DNA from: Rhyzopertha dominica
Lineage: Eukaryota > Arthropoda > Insecta > Coleoptera > Bostrichidae
Direction of reading: 5' to 3'
DNA: 64,000 nt
Assembly (NCBI GenBank): GCA_025024175.1
Contig: QCXZ01000137.1
Location: forward strand, 20,026,001-20,090,000
This document shows positions 24,805 to 37,600 of the stretch, piece after piece (position 1 is the first letter of the stretch; each line of letters opens with the position of its first letter). Below the pieces are notes generated by a model. That model was not told the DNA's origin, did not search any database, and worked only from the letters and a program-made list of their open reading frames with translations. The position numbers were made by a program, and so were the translations under genes.

Positions 24805-25229
24805 TAGCCCGAAAGAGAATTAAATTTGGGGATAGTGTCGGAAGAAAAAATAAATCAGTCCTCGAGTAAGCTCAAAAATGAATTGGAAATTTAAATTCAA
24901 GCCACCCCTCTGAAATGGACCCTGGCTTCACGTGCTAGACGGGTCCGCGTACGCTGCGGGTCCTAGGTACTGATAATCCCGTTGCTAGGCAACACATTTT
25001 GCGTTTCTCCATGTTAGTCATTAACAAATAGTTGAATGGAAAGCGTAGCCTTTGCTAGGAACGGGATTATCCGCAACGTGCGCGGACCCGTTCGGCACGT
25101 GACGTCAGAGTCCGTTTTAGGGGCGTGGCTTTAATTCAAATTTCTAGTCCACATTGTAAGCTTACTTGAGGACCGTATTAATTTTGTCTTTCGACATTGT
25201 ATCCTCAGATTTGATTCTCTTTCGGGCTA
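24805..25229. mobile_element. 425-bp palindromic MITE/foldback element
   Basis: Left arm 24805-24993 and right arm 25053-25229 are imperfect reverse complements almost throughout, with a spacer of about 60 bp. The outermost 30 bp match at about 27/30 (tagcccgaaagagaat and complement). The inner part (gataatcccgttgctagg) is also conserved and GC-rich. It has no coding capacity of its own; open frames at 25166-25481 overlap it by chance. A TA on each end could be the target duplication. Confidence 0.75.
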
Positions 25230-28200
25230 ACAACTATTCACGACCATTTGAAATTTTTTTGCTACGTCAAAATAAATTATTAAAATTTAAAATTCTGAAG
25301 ACGTCGCGTTATAGTCCGCAAACCGATAAAAACAGGATTGGTTGGATCTAGCTGAACTTTTGAATTTTGAACCAGCCCTAACGTTTCTGTTCCTATCTCC
25401 ACACCGAAACAATTTTTCTTTTGTGCAGTGTATTTCAGGGATTTTAAAACAAAATTTGCGTCCATTGTACCTAAAGAGCATATCGCAATTTGGGTGATTT
25501 TTTAATATGAAGTGTGACCTACCTGCAGGTATATTAGTTTAATAAAGCTAGTTATCTCAGATAAATTACATGTTATTTTATCTGAATCACTTAGAAATAC
25601 TGGAAACAACAGGGCCAGTAGTACATTTGAATCTCTTTACGGGACCATCAGTGCATATCTCCAAAATATTAATACGTTAGTTATCTTATACTAGTACTTC
25701 GCGCACTGTGCCAACTAGAAATACTACGTTTACTTTGATGTTCTGCCATCAGACGCTCCACTAGTATCTTAGACATTTCTAAATACCAATGCAAAATACG
25801 CTTGGGAAATTTCCTTTACATCCAAGTATACACTCGCCAGCGGAAGCTAATATACAACGAATTTTTTTACTCCGCATTACGTCACACAACTCGGCTCGCA
25901 TGCGCAATTTGATATCTTGATAGCCAATCCATTATGTTATCACTTATCACCTATAAATATTATCACCAATGCTTTATTTCTATATCCTATAAAAGCCATC
26001 AATAACGTAACGTTATTTTGTCTAGGATTGACCGTGTACTTCAACATTAACACAGCGTCGTAACGTATTTTGCATCTTTTATTTCTTTTTATATTTACAG
26101 TAGCAATTTTATGTCTCACACATTTGATATATTTAAAACGATACTACCATTTTGCTTGGCATTCTATAAAATGCCTTTTTGAGTTTCTCTAGCAGTTTGA
26201 AATTATAATTGCTAGGTACCTTCCGGAATTTTTGTCATGTGGTTGATGATGCCGATGATGCCATACCTCTTCATAAAATATTGGATTTCGACAGATAGCT
26301 CACTCCTAGAAAGCAAAATAACTATATTCTCTAACTTTATAAAGTTCAGAAAATACCACGCGATCTGTAATCGTAAGTATCACAACAATTAAATAAAAAT
26401 TGGCCGTTCTCGACCCTTTCCACCCACAATATCTTCGAAGACAGGATCGCATCCCCGGAGAAATCTAATCGGAGTACTTCTGAACTCGCATCTGACTTGA
26501 AAACTTTCTGCAGTCTGCCGAACTCGGTTTAATTTAGCGTTTCACCAGCTGATGCTCCTTGAAACTTTGTCTAACTCAGGACCGCACACACGGCTGAGAT
26601 GAGTCTTCTCAGGTCGAACAGGAACCGAGAATGTGGGTCAGCAGACATAAAAGAAAAACTTAGGTAGCGTGTTTTCTGGCATAGAGTACGTGCTGAGTGG
26701 AGCAGGTTTTGTACATGCAGGGAAGCATCAATATTTTCAGCAATACAATTCAAGTGAATGCAGTTTTTATTTTCTTATCAAATAAAAATGTAAGCTTGAT
26801 TGCCTATTTAAGCAAAAGCTGATTCGCTGTTAATACACATCGTAAAGACCTATAAAGTGCACGTAATGCAACTCCTAAGTATTTAGTTCAATCTGCTAAC
26901 AATGCATTAAGTATGTAATGAAATGAAAACTTGTTTCCATAACAACAAAATTTGGATATCAAGTGTAAGATTTTCATTAAGATCAGCATCTTATTTTTTC
27001 TTACACAAAGGAAACTTTCTTCTATAGTTGATCCTTTCGCGACGACGAAGAGTTGGGTTTATAGTTCTAGAAATCTTTTGAACTGTCGAGTCTTCTTATC
27101 TAAGGTTTGTAAATTCATTTCGGTGCCATAAATTAAAAATTAAATTAACTGTTAACTATCTCGAAACATGCAGAGGTACAGACCCTTTTTATCTAATCCA
27201 TGTAAACATTTTAAAATAAGACGTACTATTTTAAAAATTTCTCTATTAGCAAAGGTTAATCATCACTTAAACGTTTTTTTCCCTAGTAGAAAGTTCAAAA
27301 GCGGAAATTGGTTTTGTTATCGTCGCTCTTGCATAATTTTTAGTAATAGTCTGTAAGTGCATATGGAGCCACTCCATATTTTGCCTTATCATCCATTCTC
27401 ATTTGTAAAAGGACTACTGGTGATGACCCGTGCGTAATGGACTATAATACACTATTTGGAAAAATATGTTTTGTGAAACTAAATGTATGCTAATTAGGGT
27501 AGGTCGGGATGAGCTTCAATAATAACTGTCCATCAGTGAAAGCTTTCCAAGCAGAGGCCTAGATAGATATCCGATAGATTCTAGAAACTAGAACCCATTC
27601 ATACGCTTTGCAGTAGGTGTTCGTGGCTTGTTGTTAACTACACAAAAAAAACAGATACAACTCGTAGCGATTCTCAGTTGCATTCGTTGGGTACAGAAGC
27701 TGGCGCCAAACTCCCCAAGCCTAAGAAATTTTTAAGAGTAGTGTTTGCAAAATGGAAGCATAAGCACATTGTTCCTAGAAACCCGATAAAAGGAGTTTAN
27801 ATGTCTTCTACAACCAGTAGCAACAATTTTATAAGTTAAGATCTTGGCAAGAACGGTGTACAATCGTTGTTTGGGACATTGAAATTGGTACTAGTATTGT
27901 CTTATTAGTTACGAGTTAGTTACCCTAAAATAGGTTTTCTCGTGTTACTCTCGCATCTATAAAGCATTATAAGTGTGACACACTTCCTGAATAGTTCAAA
28001 ATGACTGATTTTTGTGAGGGTGCAGCTGGTAAATAGATTTTGTTGCTTTAAGAAAAGGAAAACATATCACTGGATCTCTAAAGCATTAAAAACTGAAACA
28101 TCTTAGTCAGCATTCATATTTTGTCGTGAATTTTTTGCACTCGTTCGTTTAAGAATCACACAAACCCGTTCGAGTTATTGCTGATGAAGCTGCTGCTGTT

Positions 28201-28870
28201 GCCGTTTTGGATCATACTGCATATTGGAATTATCATATTATCAGTCTTCAGGATTCTCCTCAATCATAAATTTCATCCTTTCAATATTCACTTAACGCAT
28301 GAATAAATAAAGATAATTTTTATAAACGTGTTTAATGCTGTGATAACTTAGCAAAAGTTATTATACCTTTACAGTGCTTACTTCTCAGTCGAGTCTACAC
28401 TTTTCTTAAATATCCATGTTAATCTGCATAATTACACATAGTGGAGCGAAGTTAATTCTTGCTGACAAAACAACTTATTATGTGGGCTGGGATATTAGGT
28501 GATCATATTGTAAGAATTTTCTTTCTTCCGCAAAATCTCCTCATTATGCTGCTCCTGTGAATTAAATTTCTTAATGACATTCTCAAAAAAGGCTTTGAAA
28601 GACCTTAAAATGATGTATTATTTGATCCCCCCTTCCCTATTAAAAAATTAGGGGTGGTAGATGATTGTTTTGACAGCTTTGAATGTTACATCACAAGATG
28701 TCCCTCTCCAAAATAAAATCGACCTGTTTCAGGATTTTACTCAAATTTGTCTCCCATAGGGATTAGTGAAGATAGCTCGTTTTCATTGAAGCCGACAATA
28801 ATTGTTATACCTATTAGCGGGATGCGATGCGACGTAGGTTATATCTGTTATAAATACTCTTCTTAAATTA
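25230..28870. other. non-coding stretch
   Basis: No supportable gene or element. The open frames near 26571-26753 and 27168-27356 lack family resemblance. Confidence 0.45.
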
Positions 28871-28879
28871 TCCGATCCG

Positions 28880-29130
28880 TGTCAGCATTTGCACAACCAG
28901 CTCAAGCCTGGTAGCCAATTAAGAACCGATAAAATATAAAATATACCCTGCCAAAGCGCATCGATCGGCATCGCGTGCAGCGCGAACCGGCTTCCAATAG
29001 CATTCGGCGAATTAATGTGGAAAAAAGACAGTTCCCCAGGTTAATTATGGAAATCTCCGCGATAAACTCAGCCTGGGCGTCAGCTGGCGTTAAACTCGGG
29101 CTAATCGTCGTTTATTAAGCATCCTTCTAG
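28880..29130. other. GC-rich island, candidate conserved non-coding element
   Basis: A GC-richer block with gaattaatgtgg, ggttaattatgg and gggctaatcgtcg, i.e. repeated homeodomain-type ATTA cores in GC-rich flanks. No open frame. By composition it looks like a developmental enhancer; this is inference only. Confidence 0.35.
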
Positions 29131-31055
29131 TGACGAAGTCGACAGTCAACTTCAAGCTCCAGAAACCAGTGAGTATGATCGATACAGAAATGAATAGGGT
29201 TTAGCAATCGCATTTGACTCATCAGCCATTGTCATTAACTCCTGTTGGAGCAAAGAGAATGGGAAATGCAATGATCTTTCTTTTCATGGTTAAAATGAAC
29301 AACCTTCATGAAGCTACACTTGTTGAGACTAATCTAGACGAATCACTATGAATCCTTGAATTATTATGTTTCGAATATTATCCTAACGGTATTACGGATA
29401 CAAGGCGTATTTGAATGGTGAAAGATGCAGCTACTTAATTTGAAGCAACTAAGAAACACTATGGGTGAAGTTTGATGGAAGAAAAGCATTTAGTTCTTCT
29501 GTAAATGCTATCCAGATCTATAGAGTCTGCGCCATTATTGCAAAGTATTCCAGGTTTGGACATATTCAGCAGAATTAATAAAGTCATGCCAGGTTTCTAA
29601 ATCCAATAAAATTTGCTAATCGGTTGTACTTTTAACCAATGCATCCACTCACGCAAATCTTGACCTCGCTTCTTCCTAAACAATAAAATGGTATCTAAGC
29701 ACAGACACCTGATATCGTCGCTTGAGCAGACTTTTAATTTAATTTTCTAAACGTGAGCGTGTAGAAAATGAAAGTGGCTTTCAAACAAAGTTTAACACCA
29801 CCCCTTTACTATTTTAAGTTGATAGCGACAGTGGCGCCATCTAAGTTGTGAGTAGTGCGTCACTCTTTTTTTTGTTTTTTCTCTGTNCNGTGTCGTTTAA
29901 ATTANATTAAATTATGGGTACATTTTCTTTGCATTTTATTAACGTTTTCTAAAACCGCCACGAGGGCTACTTTTAGATAAAAACATTTATAGGTAAATTT
30001 GAGATTACGGGGAAAGCTAAACAGAAATAATGGAAATAATCCGGTGATACCGTTTTGAAAAATAGGTTGTTCTGCAAAGCAAATTAGTTATATAAATAGG
30101 TAAAAAAGTCACATTAAATCCATAATTCGTTTCTTTCTTTTTCATCACGGTAGAATTCATTTTACAATAACTTATAATTAGGCATTCTGGAGTATGTAGT
30201 GCGGCAGTGTGCGGTGACAGGGTAATTGCGGCAGTGTGCGGTGAGAGGGAAGTTGTCAAGTTGATGGGAGAAAATAGAGAGAGGTAATTTTAAAGAAACT
30301 TGAGAAGAATTCATTGTTTTGATCAAGATTAAACAGGTGGGTTCAGTGGGGTTGCCCTTAAATAAAACCGCACACAATAAGGTAAACATGTTCCAGAGAT
30401 ATTAGTCAGACCCTGTCGCCCAAATTTGTTTTAGGCGTGTTGCACGTTGTGTTGCACGCTTGAATACGTAGAAGAGAAGAGGGACAAGTGCGGTCCAAGG
30501 ACAAGGCTGCGTGGCTATGTGTCGAAACCCAGGAGCTGTTCACCGTCAGAAGCCCCCCTAATTCCCCCTTTTTGATAAGTAGAACCTAATTCACCGTTAA
30601 AAAAGTAAACAAATATACTTCTAATTTAAATCTCTGATTCATGATACTGACAGTACTCAATTCCCTGTTCTCTTTAGCTTACTATAAGTCTTCTGTCGGT
30701 ATTTCAAAAACTTCCTACAAAATATGTTTATTTAGGAACATTGTACAGCGGGTTTCTTGTGTAGTTTGTTAAAATTCAACTGTTCGTTATTACTTCTCTG
30801 GATTATTAAGAACTGCAATTTAGAAAGCTACATTTTATTTTGCTATATTCTTCGTTGAATTATTATTATGTGTAATCTGTACTTGCACATTTTAGTACCA
30901 GACTCCTTGCCATCCTCATTAAAATCATTTTTAAATTCTATAATTAAAATATAACATTATTAGAGACAGTAACCCCCATATGTTAGACTGTGGTAGTCGA
31001 GCTTTACAGGATGTTATCCGTCATGGAAATGCTGCAGAGCCAGGAACACTGTAGC
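29131..31055. other. non-coding stretch with three N bases
   Basis: No gene. Single N bases at 29887, 29889 and 29905 mark uncertain base calls. A two-unit tandem repeat is listed separately. Confidence 0.45.
30201..30254 (+). repeat. 27-bp tandem repeat, two units
   Basis: Two adjacent 27-bp units beginning gcggcagtgtgcggtga (30201-30227 and 30228-30254) differ at only a few positions. Confidence 0.8.
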
Positions 31056-31059
31056 CCCT

Positions 31060-31260
31060 AATGAAGCCCATTAAGTGCTCCACCAACAGACAACGCGGTT
31101 TAGTTTGCGGCAATTAACGGCGTTGCAATCGCTGCAATGGAATTTATCCGGCCGGCCAATTAACAGCCAAATAAATTTGCAAATAAACTGCCGCGTAAAA
31201 TTCATAATTTCCTGTCGCGCTGGCCAGCAACCGACCTCCGCGTCTAACAATGGGNTTAAA
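31060..31260. other. GC-rich island, candidate conserved non-coding element
   Basis: Contains many taattaa/caattaa cores (ggcaattaacggcg, ggccaattaacagcc) among GC-rich flanks and a ccggccggcc palindrome. Both strands stay open for about 68 codons, which follows from composition. No protein family is recognised. One N lies at 31255. Confidence 0.35.
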
Positions 31261-31469
31261 ATGATCGTTAAATACACCGTTTAATAGAAATTTGCAGTAA
31301 AAGCTTTTTCATGCCATTGTGAATACTTTTTATTGATACAGCACATTGAAACTACATACGTGACATACGGAATCAAGTAGTATCGCTAATATTATTAGAT
31401 TACTAACAAAGGTGCTAACAGGACAATCCTGAGAGATGCAAAAGGAATATCGTATAAATGTTGGCCAAA

Positions 31470-31640
31470 GTTGTTAAAGAAACCGAGAAAAGGCGGACAA
31501 CAGAACTTCTGGAGGGAATAACAAAAAATAAATATACATATATAATAAAATATTCTGGGCATATCCAAAGGAGAGAGGACGGACATGTACTACAAAAAGC
31601 GTAGAAAATGAACGACAGCAAGCTCAAGTAGGAATAACGC
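31470..31640 (+). pseudogene. possible LINE C-terminal scrap
   Basis: One frame reads YIIKYSGHIQRREDGHVLQKA, similar to the conserved 'L-R-W-x-G-H-x-x-R' block found after the RT domain of RTE/CR1-type LINEs. It is short, interrupted by stops and unsupported by an RT domain nearby. Confidence 0.3.
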
Positions 31641-31699
31641 GCTATGCGGGGAAAACCACAGTCGAAAGAATCATAACAAATCATATAAAGTCTAAAAAC

Positions 31700-33685
31700 A
31701 CCGATAAGAAAATAAAAGACAAGAAAACAGTAAATATAGGGGTCCTAAACCCATACGCATTTCAAGACAGCAGTTCATCCGTGGAATAAGAATAATGCAG
31801 CCGAACTAAGTCACCATCATACACAGAGACATCTAAGGAAAACATCCATTTTGGGTATATCCTGAAAACCTATCCATTCCAATCCTCAGACTCCCATAAC
31901 ATAGGCTGTGTTAGCATGTTACCCCTTCAACCCAGTGTTGACGTAGCCGGCCCGGCGCTATACTCGAGAGGGGCAGAAATGCCTACCGTGGGTTGTTTCA
32001 AATAATCAAAACCATCGCCACATAATCAGTTTTAATAAAGTACACTTATTCTCTATTAAAGTTATTGCTATGGGCAAGAATATATGTAACTATTAAAAGT
32101 GAGCAATGAAAACCGGATGACTCTCAATGTTTCGAGAAGTAATAGGTCTTGCAAATATGCATTTATAGTCAGGTAGTTAAAATCAATTTAATAACTGGCC
32201 CACATGGTAAGACATCGCAAAAATAGCCCCATAATACTACACTATCCCAGTACATACATGAATTGCTAAACGAGTCGGATACCGATGTGCATCCAGTTCA
32301 ATGATCTTTCAAAAGCGCTCAATTGAACAATTTAATGCATGCAAGGAGCTATCGTGTTTTATTAAAGTCTGTCTCAAAGGCGTGGAGAGTAAGCTGCAAT
32401 CTGGAGGCAGTCAACATTCAATATTAGATACATGGCTTATCTGCATTGATCGCATCGTTTGTGAGAGCGTAGTGCAATGCATACTTTTGTAACGGAAGTT
32501 TAAATCTGTACTTAACAATGAACGCGCTTGATTGTGTTTAAAATCTGTAGACTTCATTAGTGTTAAAACTTTCGAGATATGGTTTTAACAGTGAAAACAT
32601 TTCGTTTACGGAGGTGACTTCTGTATGATGGATTTCAGGCAATAAATCATAGTGTCGAAGCAGCTTCTTTATTTTCGAATAACGACCAAATTTATTTATG
32701 TTCGATTGAAAAGAGGAATCGAACACGCATATATTGCTTAACTCTAATTTACTCCTGTTCGTACAAATTACCATAAATCTCAATTTTGATATTACCTATA
32801 TTAGCGGACTTTACTTGAAGGGAACATAAGGAATTATGGTTTTAGAATATATTTACGTTGTTATGGCCGATGTATTTTTTTAATAAACACTTAGTATATG
32901 TTTACTTTTCAATCTTCGATAACAAATTTTTATGCTTATTGTTCTTTATATATCAACTTTTTTAACAAATTCTTATTTTTTTATTACTTTTATTATTTAC
33001 AACAAATTTGCAAGGTTTCTGCTCTGTTTCGTAATTTTGATCGTCTCGTTCGATTGCATCTTTGCGAACAACTGTTTAAATTTTAGTTTTATTTTTATAG
33101 TCAGGAAATCAACCAGACTGGTCCAGGTGAGATCGAGACAATGCTATTTATTCCTCATCGAGGTTTAAACAAGTTATCAGTAACTAATTTTTACGAGAAG
33201 TATCTTACATGAAGTGAAGTTATATAAAGTTAGCACTCTTCAAGATACAGTATGCTAATTAATCACTTCTTCTTCTGCTAGTAAGGCACTAGACTGTGAT
33301 AATTTGGGATACTTTTACAAAGGTACAGACACCTTTTCTTTAATTTTCATTGTTAGATTTCAGTGTTTGCTGCTAATTTAAAAGGTTGGTGGTAAAACAT
33401 AGCCATTGTTTAATTACAGAATACCTAATACTACAGGTACCTACCTACATCAGTAATTCAATAAATGATATGAACTTTGAAATATCTGTAGAACATGTTT
33501 AAAAAATACCAGAGCTGCTCAATACATAGGTTATTGATAAAGTCAACATCTACTTATTTAAGCACTTTATAATCAGACATACATAATTAGGAGGAAGCTC
33601 TGCAAAACTACTTCCTCAGTATTGATATCAAATACCAACTGCTATTAACAAAATAGCTTAATATCCTCATGCATTTATTTCTATT
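31700..33685. other. non-coding stretch
   Basis: No supportable gene. A minus-strand open stretch at 32538-32783 (81 codons) is unusually balanced in composition for this region but matches nothing I know and has no visible splice context. Confidence 0.4.
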
Positions 33686-33689
33686 GTGG

Positions 33690-33875
33690 TTGCGCAGAAC
33701 ACATATACCCGACTTCCTCTGCAGGCAATATGGCCAACTACACCAGTATAATATGTGACTAAATACTCAGCACAATAGTGCTGGGTAGTCTCCCTATTTA
33801 ATACTATAAAACTAACTTGCGCAGAGCACATACAGCCGACCATCTCTGTCGGCAATATGGCCAAATTCCACAAGT
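33690..33875 (+). repeat. direct repeat of about 59 bp, period 127
   Basis: Two copies, starting at 33690 and 33817 with ttgcgcag, share most of about 59 bp, including ggcaatatggccaa near the end. This is an old tandem duplication of a 127-bp unit. On the minus strand both copies translate to similar short peptides around GHIA/LAIL, but no gene is apparent. Confidence 0.7.
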
Positions 33876-33984
33876 GGGGTGCATAGAAGGAGTCTCACTC
33901 TGAAGCCACAGCTAATAATGATCTAATAATGAGGATGAAAGAAATTTTGCTTCGCTCCATTTAACAAGGGATCGCGACCCGTTT

Positions 33985-34500
33985 CTCCTTGGTCTTGAGT
34001 AATTTATATAGTGGCAAGTTTAATTTAAGTTTAAATTACTGCGCTGAAACTTTAAATTAATCTAAATAAACGAAACCCAATCCCAGCAAACGCTCGTAAT
34101 AGCATTCGTTTAATCCGACGAGCACGAGGTAAAGAAGTAAATACTGCGAGGTTCGTGTCGTCTCAACATGGTTGCGATTTAACTAGATATGTTTCTTCGG
34201 CCTTGCAGTAATGTAACAAGAAGCGTAAACTTCTAAACCTTGGGCAAAATCTACCATTCTTTAGCATCAGGGTCGCTTCACAATCTTTATCAAATATTTT
34301 CTGCTGGCATGTAATAAATAATTGTTCTACCTAATTTACCAAAGCGCAATTGTTTGCTTTCTCGGACAATTCCAAGACGGCATACAAGAGTACACGTGCG
34401 CTTCCCTAGAGACGCCTCTGCATCCGTGATACGTCCATCTTCATAAAGCGTCAGATTTGTTCCGCAAACAGTTGAGATGGAGACGAGCCCACTCTGTTTA
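33985..34500. other. GC-variable non-coding block
   Basis: Dense taaatta/tttaatcc cores at 34010-34150, then a GC-richer patch at 34380-34500. No open frame supported; possible regulatory DNA. Confidence 0.3.
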
Positions 34501-35039
34501 CACTGTTTTCCAGAACGCTTAGGTAAACACTAGTTGGCATTATGAGTCGGAGATTTCCCAGAAAAATTGCCCTACAAACAATTATTACGGGACAGTACTA
34601 TTTCTGGAAATACAAACAAACTTTAAGAGTTACAGTCAAAAATGAAATTGGAACTGTTTGCAGTCTAGAAGAAGAAGTAGGACAGCTCCTATTTTAATTA
34701 GTGGCATAAAGTTTTTATCAAATGTAATGCTTGGTAGGAATTTGATATTTGATTCAAAAGTGACCGATTTCTTATTATTTGCTTTGCTTTTTTACTACTT
34801 AATGGATGTGACATGTTCTACATTAATAACTAAATTGGAAAGAGGTTTTATTAAAGAGGTTGAAAAGAAAAAATCACTTTGTACTATAAGTTACCAGGAC
34901 GATCCAGCGGGCAAAAGATTTTTCAATTTTCAACAATTGAAGTGTTAATACAATCGGTTATGTATAACGTCCTGTGAAGTTGACATTATTGCAGAAAACT
35001 GATGGGAAGATGTCATAGAGAGGTAACTGACATTGAGTT

Positions 35040-35400
35040 TGTTTTGGGCCGCCACGTACACAGGATTGTTGGAGTAATAGTTTGAGGGGCAATTACTTCT
35101 GGAAGCAGATCACTGTAAGCGTTTTTCGCTGCAGCCGGTTTCACAAGCGCCAATCTCCAATCATTTTACTACCCTATGTTAATGAACCTCGAAATGTTAT
35201 ATTTCAACACAACAGTGCTCGTCTACATATAGCCAGAATAACAGTAAACTTCTAATTAACCACTTCCTTCTTTCAGTGCCTATTAAGAGGGGCATTTACT
35301 TGAATCGATCGGGCAGAAATGTAAACTATGCAACCCATATTACCAGCGGGACATGGGACGTAAGAGGGTAGCCGATAGGTTGAAATCACGCAAAGATCGT
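35040..35400 (+). pseudogene. Tc1-type transposase remnant
   Basis: Across frame shifts the plus strand shows GVIV-x-GAITSGSRS (family GVMVWGAISxGxRS) near 35070, then PYVNEPRNVIFQHNSARLHI near 35170-35230. The latter matches the Tc1 block ending FQQDNARPHTA and carries the second catalytic D region, here with H-N replacing D-N. A TWDVRG-VADRL block near 35350-35382 matches family VWDxxGRRV. The segment in between is aberrant, and stops are frequent. It is a dead C-terminal half of a Tc1-like transposase. Confidence 0.6.
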
Positions 35401-36142
35401 ACGAGCAACAGACGGACTAAACTAATATTCGGAAAACTGCTGACTGTAGCGTGTGCATAAAAAAGTAAGCATGATATTAGTAACTTACTATGATATTATA
35501 CCAGGTTATTCAAAATATGGAATAACTTATTTATTTCTGTAAATATGAACTATATAACATTTCATTCTAACTGCATGTCGACTATGATTTCTGGAGGAAC
35601 TTTTATAATAATTTTCCTTCCGCCTCCCCATTGCTTCAGCAGACAGTAAATTAATTTGAAAGAGCTTTTAACATTAAACTTGTGACGTGTAATCAGACAT
35701 ACAATCTTAGAAATCCGGTCATATCGGAATAGATCGTCTACCGCTCGATCATTCCCGACAGGATTGTATCTTAACCTCACAGTTCACTGGTTTGCGGTTT
35801 TAGATTTTTTGAATGCTTTTACTCATTTATCGTTCTCACGTTTTTGGTAGTGTACAAAGAAATATGTAGCTACAACGTGGAGTTCGAATTTTTCGTTTAT
35901 GGGCCTTAGTTTTCGAGAAATAGCTCGCCAAAAATACGCATTTCTAAGCAAAATATAACAACAAATATTTACATTACCGTGCCAAATTCAGAAAAAACTC
36001 GAACTGTACGTTGTAGCTACATCTTTTGTCATTGCCATGTCGANATTTCACTTCGAAAAAGTTTCAAATAACTCGGTAAAATGTAAAACGGTAGGTGCTT
36101 AAAATGACCAGATTCGCTCTAGGTAAACGCCCCTCTTAATAT
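35282..36142. mobile_element. possible TIR element overlapping the Tc1 remnant
   Basis: attaagaggggcatttactt at 35282-35301 and the inverted copy near 36123-36142 match at 18/20. Inside, 35866-35894 and 35991-36020 form another inverted pair (gtagctacaacgt). The interior near 35780-36110 has the 'ttcgagaaa' style typical of insect DNA transposons. The left end falls within Tc1-like sequence, so boundaries may reflect nested insertion or coincidence. Confidence 0.35.
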
Positions 36143-36149
36143 AAATATA

Positions 36150-36895
36150 CTTCAGACGTCGCTATCTTTAGACATATCATTAATTATTTTCTCGTCTTTG
36201 ATATGCTACGTTTTATTCATTCTTGTATTCAGTCGATACCGTCATGTAAGATATCGTTCCAAAATAATTTTTTCTTTGTGCTGCAGTTATTATGTTACGC
36301 ACTGTATTAGCTAGAAAGTCTTTGCTCAGTTTAGATTTTTTTTATAAAAGGTTTGCGACTGTCCACTGGCAATTTTTTGCTTTTAAACTTTGCAAAACCT
36401 TCAAAAGTCATTGCACACTCAACTTCTTGACTTCATATTACTCTTTGCTTCAACTATTTTTACTTGAAACAATTTTTAATGAAATGATAATAGTTTAGAT
36501 ATATCTTATTATACAAAAAGATTAACTCGGATTGCAAAGGACAACATAAACATAAATTGTAAAATCCAAAAATTCATATAGTTGCCAACTTAATATTATC
36601 GAAGGTTTTTTGCAACTGATATTAATTTATATTCGATTATATTTTACATGAAGATTCTGCCCTACTGTTATACACCAGTATATACGCCTGTGCGTACATA
36701 TGAATGCGACAATTGCAAACGAAAAGAGATCGAGTCGTGTGACTCCTTTCTAGTATCCCGCAGAGGTAATGTATAACATATTAAGTTGTGGCTGCCTGAT
36801 GCTAGAAACTGGTTTTTATTCATGTAATGATGATTCTGATGCTCATATTCACTTAAATCAAACGTCAAACAGAATGTTGAAACTGAAGATCCTGC
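36150..36895. other. AT-rich non-coding stretch
   Basis: No gene or element recognised. Confidence 0.45.
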
Positions 36896-36904
36896 AGATT
36901 AACA

Positions 36905-37600
36905 ATAACCTAGTCCCTAGTCCATCATATTAATTGCACAACGGATTTTGCAGCCAGTTAGGCGGTATTTCTTGAATTTCGTGTCTGATTCTGGCTTCCA
37001 GCTGTTGTAAATTTCGTGGTTCTTTTTTGTGCAGCAGACTTTTGGAATAGCCCCAGACCGAAGGCAACCAATGAACGTAAGTCAGGCGACTTAGCAGGGC
37101 ATTCACTAGTTCCCCGACGTCCTATCACTGACTTGGGAAGATGTTATCCAGATACTGGTGAATAGTAACAACAAAATGCGGTGGAGTGCCACGCCGTCTT
37201 GTAGAAACCAGGAATTAGGGTTTGGCATTGGAGAAATAAATGTTAGGTACAATGTTTGGAACAATATTATCACGCAGTAGGTTCAGGTATATATCTGCTG
37301 CTACATTAAGTAAGGAACTATAATGTGTTGCCCAATAATATCAGTCCAAACATTTCGTTTCTGAGGATACTGTGTATGCTGTTTCAGCATCCGTGACTCC
37401 GTGAGGACTTTCACTAGACCAGTAGCGGCAGTTATGCCTATATAGTATAAATCCTTTTAGGCAATTAGTGGCTTCGTTAGAAAATAAAATGTTGTTTGCA
37501 AAATTTGGATTATCATCGGTCATCTCCATTATCGTATCACAAAACTATATTCCACTGTCAGGATCATCTTTATTTAGTTCATAGATAAGGTACACTTTGT
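36905..37600 (-). pseudogene. Tc/mariner-superfamily transposase remnant
   Basis: Minus-strand translation gives NILFSNEATNCLKGFILYRH (family FSDEAxFxLxGxVNRxN) and NCRYWSSESPHG (family N-x-x-x-W-A-x-E-N-P-H). Then come VWTDIIG, a SWFLQDGVALH block (family QQDGAPPH) and LNPIL-type debris. The tail KSLLHKKEPRNLQQLEARIR is followed by HEIQEIPP. The DDE order is right for the insect transposases often annotated as Tc3/mariner-like. Stops and frameshifts occur between the blocks, for example after the QDG region. A short scrap at 10.4 kb resembles the same family. Confidence 0.7.

Noticed and set aside
32538..32783. 81-codon minus-strand frame
   Set aside because: No recognisable family, no promoter or splice evidence; could be chance.
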